Source: Nitrosotalea sp.
GTDB taxonomy: Archaea > Thermoproteota > Nitrososphaeria > Nitrososphaerales > Nitrosopumilaceae
Assembly: GCA_025449485.1 (NCBI GenBank)
Contig: JANWJG010000014.1
Coordinates: forward strand, 1-35,156
DNA length: 35,156 nt
Reading direction: 5' to 3'
Below, in pieces: positions 1-8,170 of the stretch. The translations under genes were made by a program, and so were the position numbers. Within the stretch, counting starts at the first letter, position 1. Each line of letters starts with the position of its first letter. The notes under the pieces are model-generated. The model saw only the letters and a program-made list of their open reading frames with translations. It was not told the DNA's origin and ran no database searches.

Positions 1-2
1 AT

Positions 3-164
3 CAACTAATGTCTTACATCCACAGACTACGACCAAAGCTTAGACGAGTAATTGTAAACCACGGTGAGCGACGCAAGTGTGAAAACTTGGCAAGCTCTGT
101 GCACAGGATGTTTAGAATTGCAACAACATGTCCTCAAGTGCAAGAAGGAATTAGATTACTTTAG
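3..164 (+). CDS. C-terminal fragment of a beta-CASP ribonuclease (aCPSF1/FttA-like); truncated by window start
   Basis: Frame 3 reads QLMSYIHRLRPKLRRVIVNHGERRKCENLASSVHRMFRIATTCPQVQEGIRLL*, resembling the C-terminal HG-(D/E)xxKC region of archaeal beta-CASP RNases. Stop TAG 162-164. Not in the ORF track because it is short and partial. Confidence 0.65.
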   Translation, partial: QLMSYIHRLRPKLRRVIVNHGERRKCENLASSVHRMFRIATTCPQVQEGIRLL

Positions 165-434
165 ATCGTATTCTGCTCGCCAGATCTTGACTCCCGATGG
201 AGTTACAATGATTCTCTCTTCACCAAGTCTTGCGATATCTGCATCAGCATTTTTTGCAATGTTGTAAATTTCCTCAACAGCCTTTCTTAATTCATCCACA
301 TTTTTTTGTGCAAGTGGGGTTACCCTGAGAACCAAAATCATTCCCTTTTTGATGTCCTCTTTTACACTATGCACATCGCTATAGTCCCTCAAAGTTATTG
401 CCTTGAGGTAGGTGGGCGCCTTTTGCTGCTGCAT
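156..434 (-). CDS. sepF: Archaeal SepF-like cell division protein (DUF552)
   Basis: 92 aa; YLKAITLRDYSDVHSVKEDIKKGMILVLRVTPLAQKN fits the archaeal SepF family. Confidence 0.8.
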   Translation of the reverse strand: MQQQKAPTYLKAITLRDYSDVHSVKEDIKKGMILVLRVTPLAQKNVDELRKAVEEIYNIAKNADADIARLGEERIIVTPSGVKIWRAEYDLK

Positions 435-504
435 ACTTTCTAAACGATCAACTCCCCCAAAAAGTCTTTCTAGTCAATTATACCTCACAGATTAGCTTGC
501 GTGG

Positions 505-1551
505 CTAAATTCTATACTGCAGGTATTCTGGTTCTGTTATGGAACCGGTTACAATCTCTGACTTGGTACCATTCTTTTCTATCAAGACTGTACCCTGTTG
601 GTCCCTTGGTGCATCAGAGTATCGCAAAGCAATAGAGGCAGCTAGTTTCATATTTTTTTCAGAATCTTCGCCTCGCAATAATGAAATCGGACCGACATGA
701 TCTTTTGCATCAAACAAAACATCGCCAGGCAATGCAAGTGACTTTATCATTTCATTTTCGTCCTTGTGTCTTCCTACAATGAATTTTGTGGTTCCATCAA
801 ATCTAAAATGTCTTCCAATTTTTAGCAAGTCAATGTCATTTGTGTTTGGAGTTTCAGTATGCTTGAAAAGATCTTTTGCTCGTATAGAAAATGCAGGATC
901 AGTAAGTAAGCAACCTCCTCCAGCATTTGGTGGATTCTCAAAACCAAACTCATGGGCCATCTTTAGTTGTTCTTTTCTAGAACGGCCTCGGATCATTCCA
1001 AGGTTCTCTCGTTTGATTATTCCATCCATCTCAGGTTTTGTCGGTGGCAACAATGCTGCAGATAATGGTCTTACAATAATTCCTTCTAATCCAGATTCTT
1101 TCTCTATTGTTTTCAATGCAGGAGCAAACTGACTCATCGGTCTTTGTCCCAGTACCTCACCTGAGATGATAAACTCTGCACCAATCTCATCCATCACTTT
1201 TTTTCCTGCCTTGAACATCATGGAACGGCAGTCAATGCATGGATTCATTCCAGAACCAAAACCGTGTTTTGGTTTTTTTAGCATCTCGATGTAATCGTCA
1301 CCCAAGTATACAGTCTTCAGGTCAACACCCAAAGAGTCTGCAGTCTCTCTAATTTCAAATCCACATCCTCTACCGCAATCAAAATCACAAAACGGAGTCT
1401 TGATTGCAACAGCAGTTACATCAAATCCTTGGTTCTGCATCATCTTTACAGCTAGCCTACTATCAAGACCTCCTGACAATAATGCTACAACTTTCTTTTT
1501 CTCTTCCACAAAACCACAGGGTCTTTTTCCAATATCTAAACCTTCCAGCAA
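505..1551 (-). CDS. PP-loop ATPase, tRNA thiouridylase-like (MnmA/ThiI-like)
   Basis: SGGLDS PP-loop, CIDCRSMMF cysteine motif; TTG start. Confidence 0.7.
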   Translation of the reverse strand: MLEGLDIGKRPCGFVEEKKKVVALLSGGLDSRLAVKMMQNQGFDVTAVAIKTPFCDFDCGRGCGFEIRETADSLGVDLKTVYLGDDYIEMLKKPKHGFGSGMNPCIDCRSMMFKAGKKVMDEIGAEFIISGEVLGQRPMSQFAPALKTIEKESGLEGIIVRPLSAALLPPTKPEMDGIIKRENLGMIRGRSRKEQLKMAHEFGFENPPNAGGGCLLTDPAFSIRAKDLFKHTETPNTNDIDLLKIGRHFRFDGTTKFIVGRHKDENEMIKSLALPGDVLFDAKDHVGPISLLRGEDSEKNMKLAASIALRYSDAPRDQQGTVLIEKNGTKSEIVTGSITEPEYLQYRI

Positions 1552-1583
1552 ATATAAAATGGTACAATGATACAGTTATCACA

Positions 1584-2645
1584 TTGAACCAACGCAGAAA
1601 GAACCTTTTGAAATATTGCGGTACCATGGGATGCGATGCACTTGTTGCATTTGAGCCTGAAAATCTATTTTACATGACTGGATTTTGGGGAGAGGCAATC
1701 GGTATACTTGACAAAAATGGCTGTACGATTGTATCTCCTGAACTTGAAATGGGAAGGGCAAAAGTAGAGTCTACTGACTGTGACGTGGTAAAATCCGAGC
1801 GTGGCAAGGGCTCCATTGGTACGGTCATAAACAAATTACAAAAAAACAAGGTCTGCACAGACAGCGACAGTTATGGTATAGTATCAAGCCTCAAAAAATC
1901 ACTGCCAAAAGTAGAATCATCAACTGAGCCATTTTATCGCGCAAGAGAGGTAAAAGATTCCAAAGAGATTGCCATTCTGCAAAAGGCATCCTCGATACTT
2001 GATGAGATGTATGAGATGTGTGTTGATACCATGATGATTGGCCAGACAGAGACACAACTCCAGACCATACTCATGCAGTATGGAATGGAGCGAGGAATGT
2101 TTGCAACTGGATACAAGTCAACGTTAAATCCATTGATTATAGCAGGCGGACCAAATGGTTCTCTGCCACATGCCCAAGTGACTGACAGAAAATTCAAGAG
2201 CGGCGACATGGTTGTAGTTGATCTTACTCTACGATACCAGGGATATGTCTCCGATGCAACAAGAACATTTGGTGTTGGCAAAGTTTCTGATGAAGCAAAA
2301 AAGGTCTATGAGATTGTGCGACAATCACAAGAAGCGGGATTAAAAGCTGTCAAGCCAGGAGTTTCATGCAAGTCTGTTGATGATAATTGCAGAAATGTAA
2401 TAGAAAAGAAACACTATGGAAGATTTTTCATCCACTCGACAGGTCATGGAATAGGACTGGAGGTACATGAATTGCCAAACATTGGTCCATCAAGCAAAGC
2501 TGTACTATCAAAGAACATGGCAGTTACAGTGGAACCGGGAATATCCATTCCAAAAAAGTTTGGCATAAGAATTGAAGACTCTGTAATTGTTGGAAACAAG
2601 GTAAACGTAATGCACAAGTTTACAAAAGAATTGATTACGGTATAA
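1584..2645 (+). CDS. Xaa-Pro aminopeptidase / M24 metallopeptidase
   Basis: M24 fold motifs: HAQVTDRKFKSGDMVVVDLT, YVSDATRTF, HSTGHGIGLEVHE, VEPGI. The ORF track starts at 1404, but that extension is antisense to the upstream gene; an in-frame TTG at 1584 is more likely. Confidence 0.85.
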   Translation: MNQRRKNLLKYCGTMGCDALVAFEPENLFYMTGFWGEAIGILDKNGCTIVSPELEMGRAKVESTDCDVVKSERGKGSIGTVINKLQKNKVCTDSDSYGIVSSLKKSLPKVESSTEPFYRAREVKDSKEIAILQKASSILDEMYEMCVDTMMIGQTETQLQTILMQYGMERGMFATGYKSTLNPLIIAGGPNGSLPHAQVTDRKFKSGDMVVVDLTLRYQGYVSDATRTFGVGKVSDEAKKVYEIVRQSQEAGLKAVKPGVSCKSVDDNCRNVIEKKHYGRFFIHSTGHGIGLEVHELPNIGPSSKAVLSKNMAVTVEPGISIPKKFGIRIEDSVIVGNKVNVMHKFTKELITV

Positions 2646-2683
2646 TTGTACAATTCGCTTTTAAATTTCTTGCAAGAAAAATT

Positions 2684-3271
2684 CTAATCTTGATATCGCA
2701 TCAGTTTTTTTTCTTCAAGCAATGTATGCAAATTGTGAACTGATCTATGTACTTCGGATTCTTTTCGCGCTCCTACACATACAAGTTTTCCAGAAACAAA
2801 AATCAAGGTCACAGTTTTTGGGTCAATCATCCTGTGTATGACACCGGGAAATTGCTCTGGCTCATACATGCTTCTTGGGAGGCTTCTTGCAGCCATTGAC
2901 AAGTGAACTCCTCCACCAAGGTCTACTGATGCAACTATGTTTTGAATCGTTATTACAGCATCATTTTTTATCTTTATCTTGGCCTTGCGGAGTTGTTGTA
3001 TCACTGTCTGTATTGCACTAATTGCAGTTTCTTCAGATTTTGAACCTGTGCAAACAAATTTGCCTGAACTAAATATGAGAGTCGCAGTTCTTGGCGATTT
3101 CAATCTAAATACCAGACCTGGAAATTGTGCTGGATTGTATTCTGCTTCTGGAAATGCCTTTGTTATTTCTACAAGATCAATTTTTTGATCAACTGATGCA
3201 GAAGCAACCACATTAACTATTTGTACAATTGGTTTTGTCTGTGGCATCCCCTGAATGCAATGTTGTATCAT
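2684..3271 (-). CDS. tbp: TATA-box-binding protein (TBP)
   Basis: Two imperfect TBP repeats: YNPAQFPGLVFRLKSPRTATLIFSSGKFVCTG and YEPEQFPGVIHRMIDPKTVTLIFVSGKLVCVG. Confidence 0.97.
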   Translation of the reverse strand: MIQHCIQGMPQTKPIVQIVNVVASASVDQKIDLVEITKAFPEAEYNPAQFPGLVFRLKSPRTATLIFSSGKFVCTGSKSEETAISAIQTVIQQLRKAKIKIKNDAVITIQNIVASVDLGGGVHLSMAARSLPRSMYEPEQFPGVIHRMIDPKTVTLIFVSGKLVCVGARKESEVHRSVHNLHTLLEEKKLMRYQD

Positions 3272-3400
3272 ATATATCCAGAATGTGGAATATGTAATGT
3301 ACTAATATTATACCAAACAAGAAAAATTTTTTATTTTTACTTGCATAATGTACAAAACTATTTTGGTAGATTACGAATTATATGTAATTGAAAAATTTAA

Positions 3401-3853
3401 TCACTCTTTTTCTTTGTACAATTTTACAGATTTGGCAATGATATTCACACAGATCATGTATACAATAAATGAAATTGATTGTGCCAAAGCAGATGAAGCA
3501 TATGCTTCATAGTCTCTGACTAGCAGATAGTATTGCAATATCCACCTGCATATGACATAGATTATCTCTCCTGTTCCAAGTGAAGTAATAATTTTTACAA
3601 GATCTGTTTTCAGCCTGGATTTATCCAGTTTGCCTGATTCTAGGAGATATTTTTTCCTATTATCGATATAGAAAAAACCCGAAAAAGCTGCATAATATAC
3701 TGATAGATCAACTACAAGCGTTGCAGAACTATTGACATATTTTGCCTGTAATGCAAATATCTGTGATGCTATGGCAGAGATTGTAACTGATGCAAGAAAT
3801 GCAAAAAAGATATTCTTGTTTAGTTTCAGATATTCTTTATACTGGTTATTCAC
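3401..3853 (-). CDS. Small multi-TM membrane protein, function unknown
   Basis: 150 aa ORF with several hydrophobic segments; no family recognised. Confidence 0.55.
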   Translation of the reverse strand: MNNQYKEYLKLNKNIFFAFLASVTISAIASQIFALQAKYVNSSATLVVDLSVYYAAFSGFFYIDNRKKYLLESGKLDKSRLKTDLVKIITSLGTGEIIYVICRWILQYYLLVRDYEAYASSALAQSISFIVYMICVNIIAKSVKLYKEKE

Positions 3854-3987
3854 TATCTTGTTATTTCACATGTTACAGATAAATTCAATCACTAGAAAAT
3901 CTGTCGCAAAATATTACCATCTTGATATGATAGATGTCATTTTATCAAAACAAGATTTTTCTAGTATGACCTGCTAGTTAGACTGTC

Positions 3988-4110
3988 ATGGTAAGACTAA
4001 GCGATCTTAGGGCATGTAAAAATTGCCACATGGTGTATTTCAAGACTCCATCAGAAAAGTGTGCACATTGCAATGCATCTGTGCAACAAGAAGAAATAAA
4101 ATTTGATTAG
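3988..4110 (+). CDS. 40-aa zinc-ribbon microprotein (Spt4/RpoE2-like zinc knuckle)
   Basis: ATG 3988, TAG 4108-4110: MVRLSDLRACKNCHMVYFKTPSEKCAHCNASVQQEEIKFD; two CxxC pairs. Below the ORF-track length cutoff. Confidence 0.6.
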   Translation: MVRLSDLRACKNCHMVYFKTPSEKCAHCNASVQQEEIKFD

Positions 4111-4342
4111 AACTTTGTGTATAATAACAAATTTCTACTCCTCCATATTCTTGTATGTGTAACTTACTAATTTTAGTCAATCTTGAATAACTGCCAGAAA
4201 ATACCATTTATTTGCTATATTACAGAAATTATTTTTTTATAACTACTATTTAATAGATTTTTTCTATATTAACGGCTAAAATTTGCATCTTATATCATGG
4301 TGATATTTTATATCATAATAATTAGACATTGCATTTGAGAAC

Positions 4343-4501
4343 ATGTTAACTGAGCTACTTACATTAGGTGCAATTCTTGCCAGTTGCGGTCTTTTTACAT
4401 GGTCTGCAATGAAAAAATACCAAACAAAGATTGAATCTAGACTAGAAGAGATTGAATCCAGTGGTACGGAATTAGAAGTGACAGAAAGAAGATACAAGTA
4501 A
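4343..4501 (+). CDS. 52-aa single-TM microprotein
   Basis: MLTELLTLGAILASCGLFTWSAMKKYQTKIESRLEEIESSGTELEVTERRYK; N-terminal TM plus charged C-terminus; ends immediately before the convergent pentapeptide gene. Confidence 0.45.
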   Translation: MLTELLTLGAILASCGLFTWSAMKKYQTKIESRLEEIESSGTELEVTERRYK

Positions 4502-4502
4502 T

Positions 4503-5240
4503 CTAGTGGCAGATTGGGCTTCCATGACAAGAACGATCTGTACCAGCTGTAGCAAATCCTGATACATTAGCTCCAGTAAGATCTGCACCTGCTAAAATAG
4601 TATATGATCCATCAGCAGAATCAAGGTTTGCACCGGATAGATTAGCACCTGTTAGATCTGAAGTGCGCATGTTTACATTTGATAGATCAGCCTTTGAAAA
4701 GTTAGCACCTGCAAAGCTTACTTGTATTGCTCGTACCCATGAAAGGTTGGCTCCTGACAAATCAGCATTTTGAAAATTTGCTATTCCAAATGAAGAGCCT
4801 GCAAGGTTGGCACCTTGTAGATCTGCTCTTGCCAGATTAGCACGGTAAAAATCCATGTTTTGTGCATTAATTCCATTTAGTTTTGCACCTGCCAGATTGA
4901 CATTGTTTAGACTGGCACCTGTGATTTGTGCTCCAACAAGATTTGCACCTGAAAGATTGGTGCCATACAAATTTGCACCCTGCAGGTTTGCACCTGCCAG
5001 ATTGATTCCAGTCAAGTTAAGAAATTCTAAACTGGCACCATGTAAATCGCAATTAGACCAATCTGTATTTGCCGATGGTTTACCAGAACATGATTTTGTT
5101 TGTGTCATGCTAGAATGTGTATAGCTTGAATCTGCATATGCTGCAAGTGTTGATACTGGATTGCTTGACATCATAGTAAATAACAAAACTGATACTGCGC
5201 CAATCCACAGCAATGAGACATTTTTCTTATTTGTTTGCAA
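4503..5240 (-). CDS. Secreted pentapeptide-repeat protein
   Basis: N-terminal signal-like hydrophobic segment, then many A(N/D)LxG pentapeptides (GANLQGANLYGTNLSGANL...). Confidence 0.9.
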   Translation of the reverse strand: MQTNKKNVSLLWIGAVSVLLFTMMSSNPVSTLAAYADSSYTHSSMTQTKSCSGKPSANTDWSNCDLHGASLEFLNLTGINLAGANLQGANLYGTNLSGANLVGAQITGASLNNVNLAGAKLNGINAQNMDFYRANLARADLQGANLAGSSFGIANFQNADLSGANLSWVRAIQVSFAGANFSKADLSNVNMRTSDLTGANLSGANLDSADGSYTILAGADLTGANVSGFATAGTDRSCHGSPICH

Positions 5241-5287
5241 AGCACCAACTGGATCTAATCTTTGTATAAAAGGATGTCTTAAAAAAA

Positions 5288-5330
5288 CGTAAACTACAAA
5301 ATCAGTCTCACAAAGTTATACGTAAACTGC
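5288..5330 (-). repeat. 33-bp-spaced box pair CGTAAACTAC / CGTAAACTGC
   Basis: Boxes at 5288-5297 and 5321-5330. Confidence 0.6.
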
Positions 5331-5446
5331 AAAATTAATTTTTGAATAAATTCTCTAACATGTAAACAATAAATCTATCAGATAAAATCTAATCTGATGT
5401 TACTGTAATTAGAAAATTTATCTAGTAGAATAAATTATACGGTCTG

Positions 5447-6463
5447 ATGGATTATCATCACTTTCATGGAAAAAATATTCCTCACATAGAAATCAATCCA
5501 GATATGAAAATTGATGATCTTGTAGAAATTTATGCAAGCTCAGGTTACAACGCAAGACAGCTTGGAGAAGCTGCAAAATTATTTAGAAAAATGATCGAAG
5601 ATGATGCAACAATATGTCTTACTATTGCAGGTGCCATGACACCAGTTGGATTTGGTGGCCTGTTCAAATCCTTGATTACAAATGGATTTGTAGACTGGAT
5701 AATATCTACTGGTTCTAACCTGTATCACGAAGATCATTTTGCGTGGAACTTGCCTGTGAAGCAAGGACATTTTGAAGTAGATGATATGGTTCTCTACCAA
5801 AAAGATATTGTCAGAATAAGAGATGTCTACATCAAAGGAGAAGAGACACTCAAAGAGCAAGATAGAATTGTATACAAAATGTTTGAAGATAATTTAATTG
5901 AAAAACCATTTACTACAGCAGAATTTGCAAACTGGATGGGCAGGTATTCAAAAGAGCATTCAAAAAATCCAGAAAAAAGTTTTGTTGTTTCTGCATATGA
6001 TTACGATGTTCCTTTGTACATCTCAACTCTGAAAGATTCTTCACTTGCACTTGACTTGGCACCCCTAAGATTGGCTGGCAAGCAATTTCCCCTAGATTTT
6101 GTGAGGGAAATAATTGAACAAGCAGCAATCTTGTACAACTCAAAAAAAGCAGGAATTGTTGAGATAGGTGGGGGTGTTCCTAAAAATACTGCCCAGCAGA
6201 CAGGTCCACTGCTAGACCAGATTCTAGGATTGGGGCACGGCGGACAAAACTATATCATACAAATTACTGATGCAAGACCTGATACAGGAGGTTTGTCTGG
6301 TGCCACACTTCAGGAAGGTAAGAGCTGGGGCAAGGTAAAGGATTCTCATGAAGACGTCATTGTAGTATATGCAGATGCAACCATTGCATTTCCAGTTCTA
6401 TGTCTATATGCATTGAGCATGGAGAGTCCTAGAAAACCAAAACGATTGTACAAAAAGTTGTGA
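5447..6463 (+). CDS. Deoxyhypusine synthase-like protein (bacterial DHSL / homospermidine synthase-like type)
   Basis: ISTGSNLYHEDHF, ITDARPDTGGLSGATLQEGKSWGKV, YADATIAFPVL; catalytic-Lys WGK motif retained. Confidence 0.85.
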   Translation: MDYHHFHGKNIPHIEINPDMKIDDLVEIYASSGYNARQLGEAAKLFRKMIEDDATICLTIAGAMTPVGFGGLFKSLITNGFVDWIISTGSNLYHEDHFAWNLPVKQGHFEVDDMVLYQKDIVRIRDVYIKGEETLKEQDRIVYKMFEDNLIEKPFTTAEFANWMGRYSKEHSKNPEKSFVVSAYDYDVPLYISTLKDSSLALDLAPLRLAGKQFPLDFVREIIEQAAILYNSKKAGIVEIGGGVPKNTAQQTGPLLDQILGLGHGGQNYIIQITDARPDTGGLSGATLQEGKSWGKVKDSHEDVIVVYADATIAFPVLCLYALSMESPRKPKRLYKKL

Positions 6464-6554
6464 AAATATTATGATGAACTGTCTGAAACTTATTTTAACA
6501 AAAAGAAATTAAATCAACCATAAAACAGATTTTTCTATATTTACAAAATTATTT

Positions 6555-7127
6555 TTATAGAATCAAAACTGCAGCAGAAAAAACTGTTGTCCATCTGCCC
6601 TTAGAATCTCCCACTGCACTCTGTGTGATGTTTCTTGTCTTGTATATCTGTCCAGACACCTTCCATTGTTGCCTTTTTTGATCCCAGTTCTTGTCTACAT
6701 CAAATGGTATTCCAATAGATGATGCTAACATCTGAGCTGCAATATCCTCTGCATAATCTCCAGCTTCTTTTTCTGTCTCTCCAAAAGACTGATATTCTGA
6801 TAAATATCCCCACTTTTTCTTGTCAGTTGGCTCTGCCAATCCAACTGATGCAGCCATCAATCTATGTGGTTCATTAGATTGCTGTCGTGCGTAGATTACG
6901 AATTGTACACTACCAGGACGAATCAGCTTTAATCCCTCAGTGCGTGATATTACTTTGGCTCCTGGAGGAAATATGCTTGAAATCAACACCAAATTCGTGT
7001 TTGGTATGCCTGCATCTCGTAGCGCAAATTCAAAACTTGTGAGTTGATCCTGATGTATGCCTTTGCCTCTGGTAAGAAATATTTTTTTTGGAACCAGATC
7101 TAGCATCATCTTCAATCTAGCTAACAT
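6555..7127 (-). CDS. pdaD: Pyruvoyl-dependent arginine decarboxylase
   Basis: LISSIFPPGAKV self-cleavage region and GSVQFVIYARQQSNEPHRLMAASVGLA typical of PvlArgDC. Confidence 0.88.
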   Translation of the reverse strand: MLARLKMMLDLVPKKIFLTRGKGIHQDQLTSFEFALRDAGIPNTNLVLISSIFPPGAKVISRTEGLKLIRPGSVQFVIYARQQSNEPHRLMAASVGLAEPTDKKKWGYLSEYQSFGETEKEAGDYAEDIAAQMLASSIGIPFDVDKNWDQKRQQWKVSGQIYKTRNITQSAVGDSKGRWTTVFSAAVLIL

Positions 7128-7199
7128 GTATTTAAAATCTTTCTAAATACAATAAATGAAATTTCAAGAAATTTATACTACCAAGTAAATTACAAGTGG

Positions 7200-8138
7200 A
7201 TGAAAGCTGGTAACCCAGTAAAAGACATCAAAATAAAAAATGGTGATGACCTACAAGATATCTTCAAACAGTTATCAACTTCAGGCGGATTTGAATCACG
7301 AAATCTTGCTGACGGTTTTGAAATTCTTTCAACAATGATTGATGATAAACACTGTCTGAAATTTCTATCATTTGTTGCAGCAATTACATCTACAGGTCTT
7401 CGAGGAATAATCGTTGATATGCTCAAAAATAAAATGTTTGACGTAGTAATTACCACCTGTGGTGCATTAGACCATGATATTGCAAGATATTTTTCAAATT
7501 ATTTGGAAGGATCATTTACCTTGGATGACACTGAACTTTTAAAGAAAAACATGCACAGGTTGGGAAATGTGCTTGTTCCCATGGAAAGCTATGGACCTAT
7601 AATTGAAGAAAAGATGCAAAAGTTTCTTGAAACTGCCTACAAATCAGGCAAAAAAGAAATGTCAACTGCTGATATAACTAGAATGATAGGTGAAAATCTA
7701 GGAGAAGGCTCATTCTTGTACTGGGCATACAAGAATAACATTCCAGTAATAGTTCCGGGAATAATGGATGGTGGAGTAGGCAGCCAGATCTGGCTTTTTA
7801 GCCAAAAACACAGGGATTTCAGACTCAATGTAGTAACAGACAGCGAGACATTGGCTTCTCTTGTCTTCAAGGCAAAAAAATCTGGAGCTCTCATGTTGGG
7901 TGGTGGGATATCAAAACACCATACTCTTTGGTGGAATCAATACCGAGATGGCCTTGATTATGCAGTCTACATTACTACAGCACAAGAGTTTGATGGAAGC
8001 CTGAGTGGAGCTCTTGTCAGGGAAGCAATTTCATGGGGCAAGGTAACCAAAAATGCAAAACAAACAACGATACATGCAGAAATAACTACAATTTTGCCAT
8101 TTCTTTATTCTGCACTACTTGCCAGAGTAAAACGTTGA
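7200..8138 (+). CDS. dys: Deoxyhypusine synthase (canonical archaeal/eukaryotic type)
   Basis: LMLGGGISKHHTLWWNQYRDGLDYAVYITTAQEFDGSLSGALVREAISWGKV. Confidence 0.93.
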   Translation: MKAGNPVKDIKIKNGDDLQDIFKQLSTSGGFESRNLADGFEILSTMIDDKHCLKFLSFVAAITSTGLRGIIVDMLKNKMFDVVITTCGALDHDIARYFSNYLEGSFTLDDTELLKKNMHRLGNVLVPMESYGPIIEEKMQKFLETAYKSGKKEMSTADITRMIGENLGEGSFLYWAYKNNIPVIVPGIMDGGVGSQIWLFSQKHRDFRLNVVTDSETLASLVFKAKKSGALMLGGGISKHHTLWWNQYRDGLDYAVYITTAQEFDGSLSGALVREAISWGKVTKNAKQTTIHAEITTILPFLYSALLARVKR

Positions 8139-8170
8139 CCGCATAAAATATTTCCAATCAATATTACAAT

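Noticed and set aside
64-267. 67-aa + ORF
   Set aside because: Out of frame with the beta-CASP RNase fragment (3-164) and antisense to sepF.
764-1132. 122-aa + ORF
   Set aside because: Antisense to the PP-loop thiouridylase-like gene; no domain.
1934-2281. 115-aa - ORF
   Set aside because: Antisense to the M24 peptidase.
4276-4530. 84-aa - ORF
   Set aside because: Composition looks spurious; the opposite-strand microprotein 4343-4501 is more convincing.
4503-5124. Short tandem DNA repeats resembling a repeat array
   Set aside because: Explained by codons of the pentapeptide repeats; not a CRISPR array or DNA-level element.
6891-6900. GTAGATTACG match
   Set aside because: Lies inside the pdaD coding sequence with no 33-bp partner; treated as chance.
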